From NCBI GenBank assembly GCA_002238965.1, contig MPNJ01000005.1:62001-126000 (forward strand): a stretch of DNA of 64,000 nt, given 5' to 3'. The DNA is from Nitrospinae bacterium bin107. GTDB lineage: Bacteria; UBA8248. Made by a program: the position numbers and the translations under genes. Shown here in pieces: positions 27,249-33,824 of the stretch (the first letter of the stretch is position 1; each line of letters begins with the position of its first letter). Under the pieces are notes generated by a model. That model was not told the DNA's origin. It ran no database searches and worked only from the letters and a program-made list of their open reading frames with translations.

Positions 27249-27372
27249 TGCGGCCTGTGGCGGCTCATCCCCAAGCGCGAATGAACCATTCCGGCTGGTG
27301 ATAGAGAAGTCGCCCGCTGGTGAGAGGAGGCCGGCGAACCTCGATGCGGGGCGAAGCGCCGTTTTCCCTTTT

Positions 27373-27470
27373 TCGTATGGTTCGTGTCCATGCGACTTCC
27401 TCCTTTCCAGAGGGAGATTCTGGCGCATCCCGGAAAAGACGCGATAACCGCAAATGCGGGGAGATGCGGG
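27373..27470 (+). repeat. Degenerate direct repeat, copy 2
   Basis: Second copy of the repeat described at 26880-26975, ending CAAATGCGGGGAGATGCG at 27468. The sequence upstream of both copies is also loosely similar, so the original duplicated unit may have been about 150 bases. Confidence 0.5.
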
Positions 27471-27713
27471 ATAAATAGGGTGGAGAGAAATCTTTTTCGT
27501 TTATTGAGGGAATTATCGTCTGAAATCAGCGTCGTTTATTTTAATTAAGTGGCCGTAAAGCGATAATAAACTGGAAGCAAATCTCAATTGCGTATATGGA
27601 TTCATTCTTGAGTATTTGTCAGATGGTAGGTCGAGCGGAGTCTAATCGAGCCTAAACATCAGTAAGCCAAGAGGGCATCCGACAAGCGGGTATTAGACAT
27701 TGACCTCAGTTCT

Positions 27714-28343
27714 TTATCGGAAATTCTTGAGATGGCATGCGGAGCCGAATTTCTTGATGTTCCATTGTGTCTGAGAGTTGAGTTTCTTGCGGAGCCGAAT
27801 TCCACCCGGTGACATCGAGAGCCGCTGTAGCTTGACGCCGGATTCTCTTATAGATCGGTCAACTTCCTTTCTCCTGGTTACAGTAGTAGACATAGATGAG
27901 CCTATAGTCGCTGATGCGTAAGCATTCTGCGTACATGAGAGAATGCGCTGTGTATCACTTTTTTTCGGTAGAGTACGTCCGCCTTTGCTCCAAGGCGTGA
28001 GAACTGCATGAGGGTTGGGCTCCAGCATTCGCTTCCACACATTCGGCTCATGGGCGTTTTCGGATCCATGGTGTGGGACCTTGAATGCCGACGCTATGCC
28101 AGCAGGTCGTGTCGTGCTCTGTAGAATCTCGACCCAGCCACGATTTTCCAAATCCGAACCAAGCAACACCACAAGGTCTCCCGCTTTGATCCAGAGCACG
28201 ACAGCGACATCGTTAGGAGAGATACTCGGAATGCGTCTTTTGCTTTCTCCTTCTTTAGGCAGCAACTTTCCAACATTTCTCAAGAAGGTGAGGAAGTTCG
28301 CATCGTTGGGCGAAAGCGTCCAGATTTCACACTCGTTGCGACG
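27714..28343 (-). pseudogene. C-terminal part of an MBL-fold hydrolase gene split by the IS1595 element
   Basis: These 209 codons continue, in frame, from the N-terminal part at 31759-32208 once the mobile element and one target duplication are removed. They contain LLGSDLE (residues about 211-216 of the restored protein, metal-ligand aspartate) and VPHHGSENAH (240-248), the late motifs of ComEC-like metallo-beta-lactamase domains, and a basic C-terminal tail. A TTG at 28283 could start a fragment, but without the HxHxDH half it would not be an active hydrolase. No other frameshift or stop is seen, so the disruption looks recent. Confidence 0.88.
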
Positions 28344-28351
28344 AAAAATAA
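28344..28351. repeat. Target site duplication, left copy
   Basis: AAAAATAA directly precedes the left terminal repeat and is repeated exactly at 31759-31766 after the right terminal repeat. An 8-base duplication is the normal product of IS1595-family insertion. Confidence 0.92.
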
Positions 28352-28376
28352 GGGAATTATATACAATAGTGCCTAA
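28352..28376 (+). repeat. Left terminal inverted repeat of the IS1595 element
   Basis: 25 bases starting GGGAATTATATACAATAGTG, identical to the reverse complement of 31734-31758. A GGG end is typical of the family. Confidence 0.95.
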
Positions 28377-28398
28377 AACCAGTTAAATCAGACTAATC

Positions 28399-28575
28399 TT
28401 ATTCTGATGAGGGAGGATTAGGAAGCTTGAGTTCTTCTCCGGGAGGTCTCTTTTTTAGGGACGTTGCAGCTTGCTTTTTTACATTTCGTTGTTCTACTAA
28501 TCTTTTACGAGTTTTCTTTTCTTGAATCGTCTTACTAGCTTTACCCGATTGAGGTTTTTTCGATCTTGAACTCAT
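28399..28575 (-). CDS. Small basic protein overlapping the SLATT-like gene
   Basis: A 58-residue, lysine- and arginine-rich protein (MSSRSKKPQSGKASKTIQ at the start, ending LPNPPSSE). Its start lies inside the end of the 175-residue membrane-protein gene, overlapping 35 bases in another frame, which suggests translational coupling. It resembles no family I know. The two genes probably form a cargo pair: a membrane protein and a positively charged partner or regulator. It was found by reading the frame directly and has no obvious Shine-Dalgarno site. Confidence 0.5.
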   Translation of the reverse strand: MSSRSKKPQSGKASKTIQEKKTRKRLVEQRNVKKQAATSLKKRPPGEELKLPNPPSSE

Positions 28576-29068
28576 TGATCAATATCCCTTCTACTTTTTT
28601 ACTCACGTTGGAATCAAGTTCAGCATCATCCACCACACCTACAAAATCAGCCCTACTGGTAATATGTTCAAGCTTCTCTCCCAAAATCCTATTTTTTGTT
28701 TTCGCAATTTCTTCTTCAATTTTATTTTCTTGAATTTCCGCCCACAAACTTTTCCAATCTCTACGCAATAACATAATATCAGTTGTTACTGTGTGTAAGA
28801 CAGCCGCCTTTCTATCGTGTCCAAAAGCAAAAATCAAACCCACTAAGAGTGAAATCGACGCACCAGATGCTACTTGCAGGTAACTTGAAAAGCTATCGGG
28901 GAATAAACTCACAATTGCACTAATTGCCCCGGTAAGCACTAAAATTACCTTCCATATAGTGCTCTTGCGTTCCATCTTCTGAGCAAGTTCCGCATAGTAG
29001 AGAGACAAGCGACAGGTATCTCCAAGGTTCCACCAAACATCAATTTTAGTTGTTTTGGAAATTCCCAT
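28541..29068 (-). CDS. SLATT-like two-transmembrane passenger protein
   Basis: A 175-residue protein. A short helical N terminus (LSLYYAELAQKME) leads into two adjacent membrane helices (IWKVILVLTGAISAIVSLF and YLQVASGASISLLVGLIFAF, residues about 38-85), then a long charged helical tail. This is the architecture of SLATT/DUF4231-type domains, which in nucleotide-signalled conflict systems are predicted pore-forming effectors. The residue pattern agrees, but the assignment is by eye. Carried inside the IS1595 element, transcribed away from the transposase. A defence or addiction cargo is one possibility. Confidence 0.65.
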   Translation of the reverse strand: MGISKTTKIDVWWNLGDTCRLSLYYAELAQKMERKSTIWKVILVLTGAISAIVSLFPDSFSSYLQVASGASISLLVGLIFAFGHDRKAAVLHTVTTDIMLLRRDWKSLWAEIQENKIEEEIAKTKNRILGEKLEHITSRADFVGVVDDAELDSNVSKKVEGILINEFKIEKTSIG

Positions 29069-29219
29069 AAGACAATCCTCTTTTTTCTTAAGTGTATTTA
29101 TACTTATTCCACATTCTCCTTAAAAACAAATTTCATTTAATCTTTTCGATATTATCTATTTTAGCATAAACCATCAATCAGCCCATTAATAAAAATACAA
29201 CAAATTATAAAAATAATAC

Positions 29220-29248
29220 TTGACAACTTCGGCACTATTTGGTAAAAT
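29220..29248 (+). promoter_or_regulatory. Promoter of the transposase gene
   Basis: TTGACA (29220-29225), a 17-base spacer and TAAAAT (29243-29248) lie 27 bases upstream of the transposase ATG, with AGGAGA as ribosome site in between. The match to sigma-70 consensus is strong. Confidence 0.75.
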
Positions 29249-29275
29249 TATGCCATTGAATAGGAGATAGAATCA

Positions 29276-30214
29276 ATGGCACAGAAAGCACCCGGCAAGG
29301 CATTCAGGGAAGGCATGAGCATCATGGATATGATGAAGATGTTCCCTGATGATGCAACAGCCGAAAAATGGTTCATCGAAAAAAGATGGCCTGTCGGCGT
29401 GTGTTGTCCTGAATGTGGTTCTTTGGATGTTCTCACTGGCGCAAAGCACAAAACCATGCCCTTCAGGTGTCGTGAAAAGGAATGTGGCAAACGATTCAGC
29501 GTCCGCACCAAAACCATCATGGAATCTTCCAATCTCGGATATCAACTATGGGCAATGGCACTTTACTTCTGCCTCACCAATCTCAAGGGCGTATCCAGCA
29601 TGAAGTTGCACCGAGACCTTGGGATTACCCAAAAATCCGCTTGGCACTTGACTCATAGAATCCGAAAAGCACTTGAATCAAATGGTGATTTTTTCAATGG
29701 CCCCGTGGAAATTGATGAAACTTATGTTGGTGGCTTGGAGAAGAACAAACACGGGAACAAAAAACAGAAGGCCGGGCGTGGCGCAGTAGGCAAAGCCGCC
29801 GTAGTGGGTATCAAGGAACGGAAGTCAAATAAGGTGAAGGCAAAGGTAGTGGAAGATACTAAGAAAGAAACCCTGCAAGATTTCGTGAATGAGAATGTAG
29901 AAGATGAAGTTGAAAAGTATACTGATGAAAATCGTTCTTACAGGGGATTGAAGAACCACAAAAGGGTGAATCACAGTATGGGCAAGTGGGTTGATGAAAT
30001 GGCTCATACAAACGGCATCGAATCCTTCTGGTCAATGTTCAAGCGGGGGTTTCATGGAACCTATCACAAGATGAGTCATAAACATCTTCAAAGATATGTT
30101 GATGAATTTTCCGGGAGGCACAACATCCGTAATCTTGATACAATCCACCAGATGGAAATGATGGTGAATGGAATGGACGGGAAACGTCTTAAATATAAAG
30201 ACTTGGTGGCTTAA
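29276..30214 (+). CDS. IS1595-family transposase (ISXO2-like, DDE)
   Basis: A 312-residue transposase. An N-terminal zinc ribbon has CPEC (residues 44-47) and C65/C70, followed by a helix-turn-helix-like part (KGVSSMKLHRDLGITQKSAW). The ISXO2-like catalytic domain has VEIDETYVGG (D147), DENRSYRGLKNH and HTNGIESFWSMFKRG, and ends with HLQRYVDEFSGRHNIR. Full length, with no stops or frameshifts, so it looks functional. AGGAGA lies eight bases before the ATG. It mobilises the surrounding 3.4-kb element. Confidence 0.96.
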   Translation: MAQKAPGKAFREGMSIMDMMKMFPDDATAEKWFIEKRWPVGVCCPECGSLDVLTGAKHKTMPFRCREKECGKRFSVRTKTIMESSNLGYQLWAMALYFCLTNLKGVSSMKLHRDLGITQKSAWHLTHRIRKALESNGDFFNGPVEIDETYVGGLEKNKHGNKKQKAGRGAVGKAAVVGIKERKSNKVKAKVVEDTKKETLQDFVNENVEDEVEKYTDENRSYRGLKNHKRVNHSMGKWVDEMAHTNGIESFWSMFKRGFHGTYHKMSHKHLQRYVDEFSGRHNIRNLDTIHQMEMMVNGMDGKRLKYKDLVA

Positions 30215-30215
30215 A

Positions 30216-30392
30216 ATGCCGAAGAAAAAGACGCAACAAAAATTGCCGGTAGTTGAAATCGTGGAATCGACGTATCAGCCTTCCAAAGCCGAGCAAGAAG
30301 AAGAATTTACGATAGAAGAAATGAGTTTGGATGAAGCAGTGGAACGTCTATTGCGTCCAGTTCAAATACGTCATACGGATAAGCCGAAATAA
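30216..30392 (+). CDS. Small passenger protein after the transposase
   Basis: A 58-residue protein starting MPKKKTQQKLPVVEIVESTY one base after the transposase stop, acidic in the middle (EQEEEFTIEEMSLDEAVE) and ending RLLRPVQIRHTDKPK. The tight spacing suggests co-translation with the transposase. A longer frame from 30168 overlaps the transposase and is not preferred. Function unknown. Confidence 0.6.
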   Translation: MPKKKTQQKLPVVEIVESTYQPSKAEQEEEFTIEEMSLDEAVERLLRPVQIRHTDKPK

Positions 30393-30438
30393 ACACTCCT
30401 GAATCTCCTTGTATAAATATTAGAAAGGAGATTTAATT

Positions 30439-30684
30439 ATGACTTCCCATAATCGTTCCACACAGCATAAACATGATCACGAAGTTGACGAAATGCTTCA
30501 TCTTCCACCTGAGTCAAATTTGCACGATCCCTTGCCTCACCGAGAGATTCTTGAAAAACAACCCCGGCCATATGTAAAGGAAAATCCTCCGTTTTCTCGT
30601 GAAACAAGGCTAGAGATGTTGCGAGAGCTTCAAGAATGGTGTGAACAGAAGTGGCCGGGTACGAAGTGGCGGCGGAAGAAGTAG
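30439..30684 (+). CDS. Small passenger protein of unknown function
   Basis: An 81-residue polar protein, rich in His, Glu and Pro, with a C-terminal helix (RLEMLRELQEWCEQKW) and a basic end. A strong AAAGGAG eight bases before the ATG supports this plus-strand gene over the overlapping 113-codon minus-strand frame. It follows the transposase and the 58-residue gene in the same direction. Not recognised. Confidence 0.55.
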   Translation: MTSHNRSTQHKHDHEVDEMLHLPPESNLHDPLPHREILEKQPRPYVKENPPFSRETRLEMLRELQEWCEQKWPGTKWRRKK

Positions 30685-30716
30685 ATTCATTTTCATTCAT
30701 TTTGATTCTCCCATTA

Positions 30717-31223
30717 TTAAAATGCAGACTTTCTTCGTTTCCCTTTGCAGTATTTTTTGAATAAAAGTTTAATAGCATTGACCATTCTATCTGAATCTAA
30801 ATCTGGCATTGGAATTGTAATTTTGTTATGACTACCTGACACAATTCCAGCTTGAGCAAAACTATATGCCCTAAGCTGATTGTGAAAATTTATATCTATT
30901 ACTGACTTATTTCCTTCCAAAATAAGAAAAGGAATTTTTTTTCTATTGATCCATTTTTCCTGTATTTTAACATCGTCTACAATTACATTATTCCAATTAA
31001 TGAGCATATAATCCCCATCGTTCCATTCAACTCCTGCTCTACAGACTTTCCTTTTAACTATTACTGCTGTCGCACCATCAAGTGTTTTTCGATGTGCATG
31101 ACCTAACATTAAATAGTTGTTGATTTGTTCAAACACATCTTTGGTTTCTGCAAATGAAACAGTGATATTTGAGAACACCACAATAGATATTACAAACAAA
31201 ACCGATAGACTTTTCTTGAACAT
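30717..31223 (-). CDS. Secreted passenger protein of unknown function
   Basis: A 168-residue protein with a clear signal peptide (MFKKSLSVLFVISIVVFSNI, then VSFAETKD). The mature part is beta-rich and polar, ends with a lysine-rich tail (YCKGKRRKSAF), and resembles no family I recognise. The ATG at 31223 is preferred because GGGAG lies eight bases upstream and the signal peptide starts there; the frame is open further upstream to 31319. The structured region 31251-31413 lies in its leader. A secreted protein is an odd cargo for an IS. Confidence 0.6.
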   Translation of the reverse strand: MFKKSLSVLFVISIVVFSNITVSFAETKDVFEQINNYLMLGHAHRKTLDGATAVIVKRKVCRAGVEWNDGDYMLINWNNVIVDDVKIQEKWINRKKIPFLILEGNKSVIDINFHNQLRAYSFAQAGIVSGSHNKITIPMPDLDSDRMVNAIKLLFKKYCKGKRRKSAF

Positions 31224-31250
31224 ACCCACATCTCCCACAACAACACGATC

Positions 31251-31413
31251 CCCGGCCTTCCCATAAGGCCGGGTCATGCCATTACCATAGAGATACTTGG
31301 GGTAATCTCGCCTATTCACCTTTTGTCCGGGGAGCTACCCCAAACCGGGTTGCAAGGCTGTTGTATTCAGCGAGTGACCCGACTTGGTAGACGGGAAACT
31401 CTATGGTAATGGC
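31251..31413. ncRNA. Structured intergenic element, possible RNA
   Basis: CCCGGCCTT/AAGGCCGGG (31251-31273) forms a nine-pair hairpin with a five-base loop. Next, GCCATTACCATAGAG (31278-31292) pairs perfectly with 31399-31413. That stem encloses TTGGGGTA (31297-31304) with TACCCCAA (31336-31343), and CGGGT (31346-31350) with ACCCG (31377-31381). Nested, non-overlapping helices form a closed multi-branched fold, as in a structured RNA. The strand is undetermined; it could be a leader of either neighbouring passenger gene. No known RNA family was recognised. Confidence 0.5.
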
Positions 31414-31476
31414 TAACGGGAAAGTATATGAGGTCGATTGCTAAAGTCAAGATGAAATTAAACGGGGGAATGTGAA

Positions 31477-31737
31477 ATGGGTATAAATAGATGTAGAACT
31501 TTGGAAGATCAAATAAGGAAACTTAAAAGAGATATGAGCGCAATCCTAAGACGACTAGATCAACTTGAAGAAAAAATGGATAAAAGATTTGATGGTCTTG
31601 AATCCCGAATAGATTCTTTTGAAAACAAAACCGGAAGATCATTTCTGGCTTTGACTAAACCTTTAGAAGTTCATTGTGGTTCTGAAGGCGCGGAAGCAAC
31701 CAGAGAATTAAAGGAAATTTGGAAGGATGATTCTTAG
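31477..31737 (+). CDS. Coiled-coil passenger protein
   Basis: An 86-residue protein with a long heptad-patterned helix (LEDQIRKLKRDM, AILRRLDQLEEKMDKRFDGL, ESRIDSFENK), then a short tail. GGGGGA seven bases before the ATG gives the start. Its TAG stop is supplied by the right terminal inverted repeat. Probably an oligomerising protein; function unknown. Confidence 0.6.
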   Translation: MGINRCRTLEDQIRKLKRDMSAILRRLDQLEEKMDKRFDGLESRIDSFENKTGRSFLALTKPLEVHCGSEGAEATRELKEIWKDDS

Positions 31738-31758
31738 GCACTATTGTATATAATTCCC
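31734..31758 (-). repeat. Right terminal inverted repeat of the IS1595 element
   Basis: Exact inverse of 28352-28376. It provides stop codons to the coiled-coil ORF on the plus strand and to the truncated MBL ORF on the minus strand. Confidence 0.95.
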
Positions 31759-32208
31759 AAAAATAAGGCAGTCTATGAGCGCTAGTTTCAGTCTCGACGC
31801 TACTTGCGAAAGCCGCGAGAAAACGTTGAAAATCTCTCTTAGGCCGGAACCAGCGACAGACAGGTGGCGGTATTCCAAGGCCCCGATGACGGCGAGAAAT
31901 TCCTTGTCACGTAATACACTTGAGCAGCAAAAAGTGGCTTTGTCGCAAACTTCAACCATTTGGGTCATGCCGCGTATGTGATCGTCATGCCAGTGAGTTG
32001 CCACGATTAACTCGACGGACTCAGCCGGGTCAATATCCATGTTTTCTAAGTATCTAAGGGAGCGCGGCGTCCCTTTCTCATCAAGGCAGGAGTCGACGAG
32101 GACCCAAGCACCGCCGCCGACATGCAAGACGATGCTCTCGCCATAACCGGGACCGAGAAGCGTGAATTCAAACTCGTCTATGTCAGGCGGCGTTCCCGTG
32201 CCAGTCAC
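31741..32208 (-). pseudogene. N-terminal part of the split MBL-fold hydrolase gene
   Basis: 150 native codons (32208-31759) followed by five codons read into the IS repeat and a TAG. It opens with FEFTLLGPGYGESIVLHVGG and has the zinc-binding THWHDDH (residues 71-77), the first half of a ComEC-like metallo-beta-lactamase fold. The rest is at 27714-28343; both parts join in frame to 359 residues. The GTG start at 32208 overlaps the stop of the upstream gene (GTGA), showing translational coupling in a three-gene unit. As it stands the product lacks the late metal ligands. Confidence 0.9.
31759..31766. repeat. Target site duplication, right copy
   Basis: AAAAATAA, identical to 28344-28351; see the left copy. 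Confidence 0.92.
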
Positions 32209-32813
32209 AGATCGAACGACCTCACTATTTCATTTGCCCACGCCTCCCCATCACGCAAATCGCTCTTGGTGATGGCGGGGAGATCGCGGAACACAAACTG
32301 AGATACGCGCTTTTTCGTTCTCGTCGCCGAGCGTTCGTATCCGATCACCCAGCGGAAAATGCTCCCTACACACACTTTTTTAGCGTCATCATCCGATATT
32401 TCTACCAGAGGAATGATAGCCTCTTCTTCTTCATGCGATGCATCCGCCGTCAGGTCGACCAGACGAGCCGTAAAGTCAGTGTCACCGATTTCGAGAACGT
32501 ATCCTTCCCATTCTTGAAGAGCGTGGAGGGTAGCGGCGGGTGCCCGACGCGGCTGGGGTAGGGGCAAGTTCATGATTTTCGCAAGGCTGTCGTTCTCCTG
32601 TTCATGTGCTATGAATGTTGGCCGGGTTGCCACGCCTCCATTTTTCACTGGTGCATCGGCCGCAAAATTAGCGCTTGTCCAACGCGCTAACGTAAAGTCA
32701 ACAGCCTCATTCGCATTACGAACCGGATCTTCTGCGGCATCCCCATTAGAATTGACGCGCTCTACAGACTTGAGTGTGCTTTGCGTAGCGTTCGATGGAT
32801 TCCCTACGTGCAT
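32205..32813 (-). CDS. Unrecognised 202-residue protein, second gene of the MBL unit
   Basis: The first about 90 residues are polar and probably disordered. Residues about 95-180 look like a compact beta-rich domain: LQEWEGYVLEIGDTDFTARL, VDLTADASHEEEEAIIPL, SIFRWVIGYERS and RVSQFVFRDLP, reminiscent of small OB/SH3-like barrels. The stop overlaps the MBL start and the gene follows the 230-residue gene by 13 bases. I do not recognise the family. It could regulate, bind nucleic acid for, or restrain the MBL enzyme. Confidence 0.75.
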   Translation of the reverse strand: MHVGNPSNATQSTLKSVERVNSNGDAAEDPVRNANEAVDFTLARWTSANFAADAPVKNGGVATRPTFIAHEQENDSLAKIMNLPLPQPRRAPAATLHALQEWEGYVLEIGDTDFTARLVDLTADASHEEEEAIIPLVEISDDDAKKVCVGSIFRWVIGYERSATRTKKRVSQFVFRDLPAITKSDLRDGEAWANEIVRSFDL

Positions 32814-32826
32814 GAAACTAAACCTC

Positions 32827-33519
32827 CTACTTCTTTTCCAAGGACATGATGTGATCTATGACTCCGTCGCTTCTCTTTATAGATGTTTCGAAGTTTTCTT
32901 CAAGTAGCCCCATTAGTTGTTGGGCCGTTTCTGAGCTGGGACTCTCTATGGAGTAGTGATCGTTGACGCTGACATAAATCCCCACTCGTCCCTCGCCAAC
33001 CCGATTGGACGGCTCCACCGTGACGTTGATGGAATCGCCCTTTGCTCTCCCTTCGGGATTGATTTGTGTCATTGTCAAAGACCTCATACCGCCGTGCTCG
33101 CCGTCCAGCCCGATTTGTTTGGCCCAAGTGCCCCACGGTTTAATCGGTGCCAGTGTTCTACCGATTCGATCTCGTTCAGCAAAACTTCCTACCCGGAAAT
33201 GCACACTCCGGTTGATACCTAGTGCTTTGAGAGGCGTATGGTGTAGGTGTTCCTTGAAAACACGCAAGACGAGGTCGCAAAGGCGAATATGGGGCGCTTG
33301 TGAGGTTTCGGCACTGAACTGATCGGTTACTACCCGTATTTGTAGCCAATCAGCGTCAAATGCGGTTGCCTGTTGATGCGCTACCTGCAACTCTGCGTTA
33401 TCCGCAACACTCTCTGGCAAGAGCTTGTGCAGCGCGAACCAAGCAGGCGTGAAAATTGCCGGATTGAAGTCACCGCGCAATACGATGCTCGCGCCGCTTA
33501 TCTCCGGCTCGATCCGCAT
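32827..33519 (-). CDS. Unrecognised 230-residue protein, first gene of the MBL unit
   Basis: It begins MRIEPEISGASIVLRGDF, with FNPAIFTPAWFALH, WLQIRVVTDQFSAET, a helical LCDLVLRVFKEHLHHTPLKA, then GINRSVHFRVG and a beta-rich C-terminal half. The layout is loosely like TIGR04255-type proteins, but that is a weak impression. GGAAGG five bases before ATG 33519 supports this start over 33549. Compact spacing with the next two genes makes it the first cistron of a three-gene operon. Confidence 0.75.
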   Translation of the reverse strand: MRIEPEISGASIVLRGDFNPAIFTPAWFALHKLLPESVADNAELQVAHQQATAFDADWLQIRVVTDQFSAETSQAPHIRLCDLVLRVFKEHLHHTPLKALGINRSVHFRVGSFAERDRIGRTLAPIKPWGTWAKQIGLDGEHGGMRSLTMTQINPEGRAKGDSINVTVEPSNRVGEGRVGIYVSVNDHYSIESPSSETAQQLMGLLEENFETSIKRSDGVIDHIMSLEKK

Positions 33520-33824
33520 ATCACCCTTCCTTTCCGATACCACAAGCACAGTGCTCGATCATGTTTCTAAAACTGCCTCGCATCGTTCGATTCTCGTTGA
33601 ATAAGGGCATGTTATCATTCCTTCATGCGCGGGCCAACATACCGAGCCTTTCCTTGCCCGGCAAGATCATCACCTCTCACAGCTTCAACCTAGCAGTCAC
33701 CGCCACACCAGAGGAAATCCCCCCCATCAGGTCGCCTCAGAAACTTCACTGTAACGCGCGTTTCATCGGGATAGTAAGTTTCTGAAAAGACTCTGTTTGC
33801 GGATGGTCGGATTTCAGCCCACCA
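33520..33824. other. Leader region of the three-gene unit
   Basis: No gene was recognised. On the minus strand it is the 5' region of the 230-residue gene. Short inverted pairs occur (GCATG 33607-33611 with CATGC 33624-33628; CTTGCC with GGCAAG at 33653-33665), together with runs resembling a structured leader or an intron remnant, but no pattern is conclusive. Confidence 0.35.

Larger units (their letters stand above)
26703..27713. other. 1-kb gene-free region marking the edge of the accessory island
   Basis: No convincing gene. It carries the degenerate direct repeats at 26880-26975 and 27373-27470, four copies of an 18-base CAAWTGCGSGGARATGCG motif (26958, 27021, 27061, 27451) and a cluster of TTTTATCGAA motifs. 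Base composition shifts from GC-rich to AT-rich through this stretch. It lies downstream of the ComA-like gene and downstream of the broken MBL gene. Confidence 0.5.
28352..31758 (+). mobile_element. IS1595-family (ISXO2-like transposase) element with passenger genes, 3407 bp
   Basis: Both ends carry the same 25-base terminal inverted repeat beginning GGGAATTATA, and they are flanked by a perfect 8-base duplication. The transposase at 29276 has the zinc ribbon and DDE-type domain of the ISXO2-like family. Besides the transposase there are six small ORFs: a SLATT-like membrane protein and a basic protein (minus), two short ORFs after the transposase (plus), a secreted protein (minus) and a coiled-coil protein (plus) whose stop lies in the right repeat. 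A structured region lies at 31251-31413. The element interrupts an MBL-fold gene. Complete ends imply it is potentially mobile. IS1595 relatives with passenger genes are known; this cargo I do not recognise. Confidence 0.94.

Noticed and set aside
26940-27470. CRISPR array in the repeated GCGGGGARATGCG region
   Set aside because: Only four copies, irregular spacing (40 to 373 bases) and no cas genes.
30437-30778. 113-codon minus-strand frame inside the IS element
   Set aside because: It overlaps the plus-strand 81-codon gene, which has a strong AAAGGAG site; the minus frame has no ribosome site and no recognisable features.
28352-31758. Composite transposon or integron
   Set aside because: There is a single transposase and one pair of short inverted ends; no second IS, attC sites or integron integrase.
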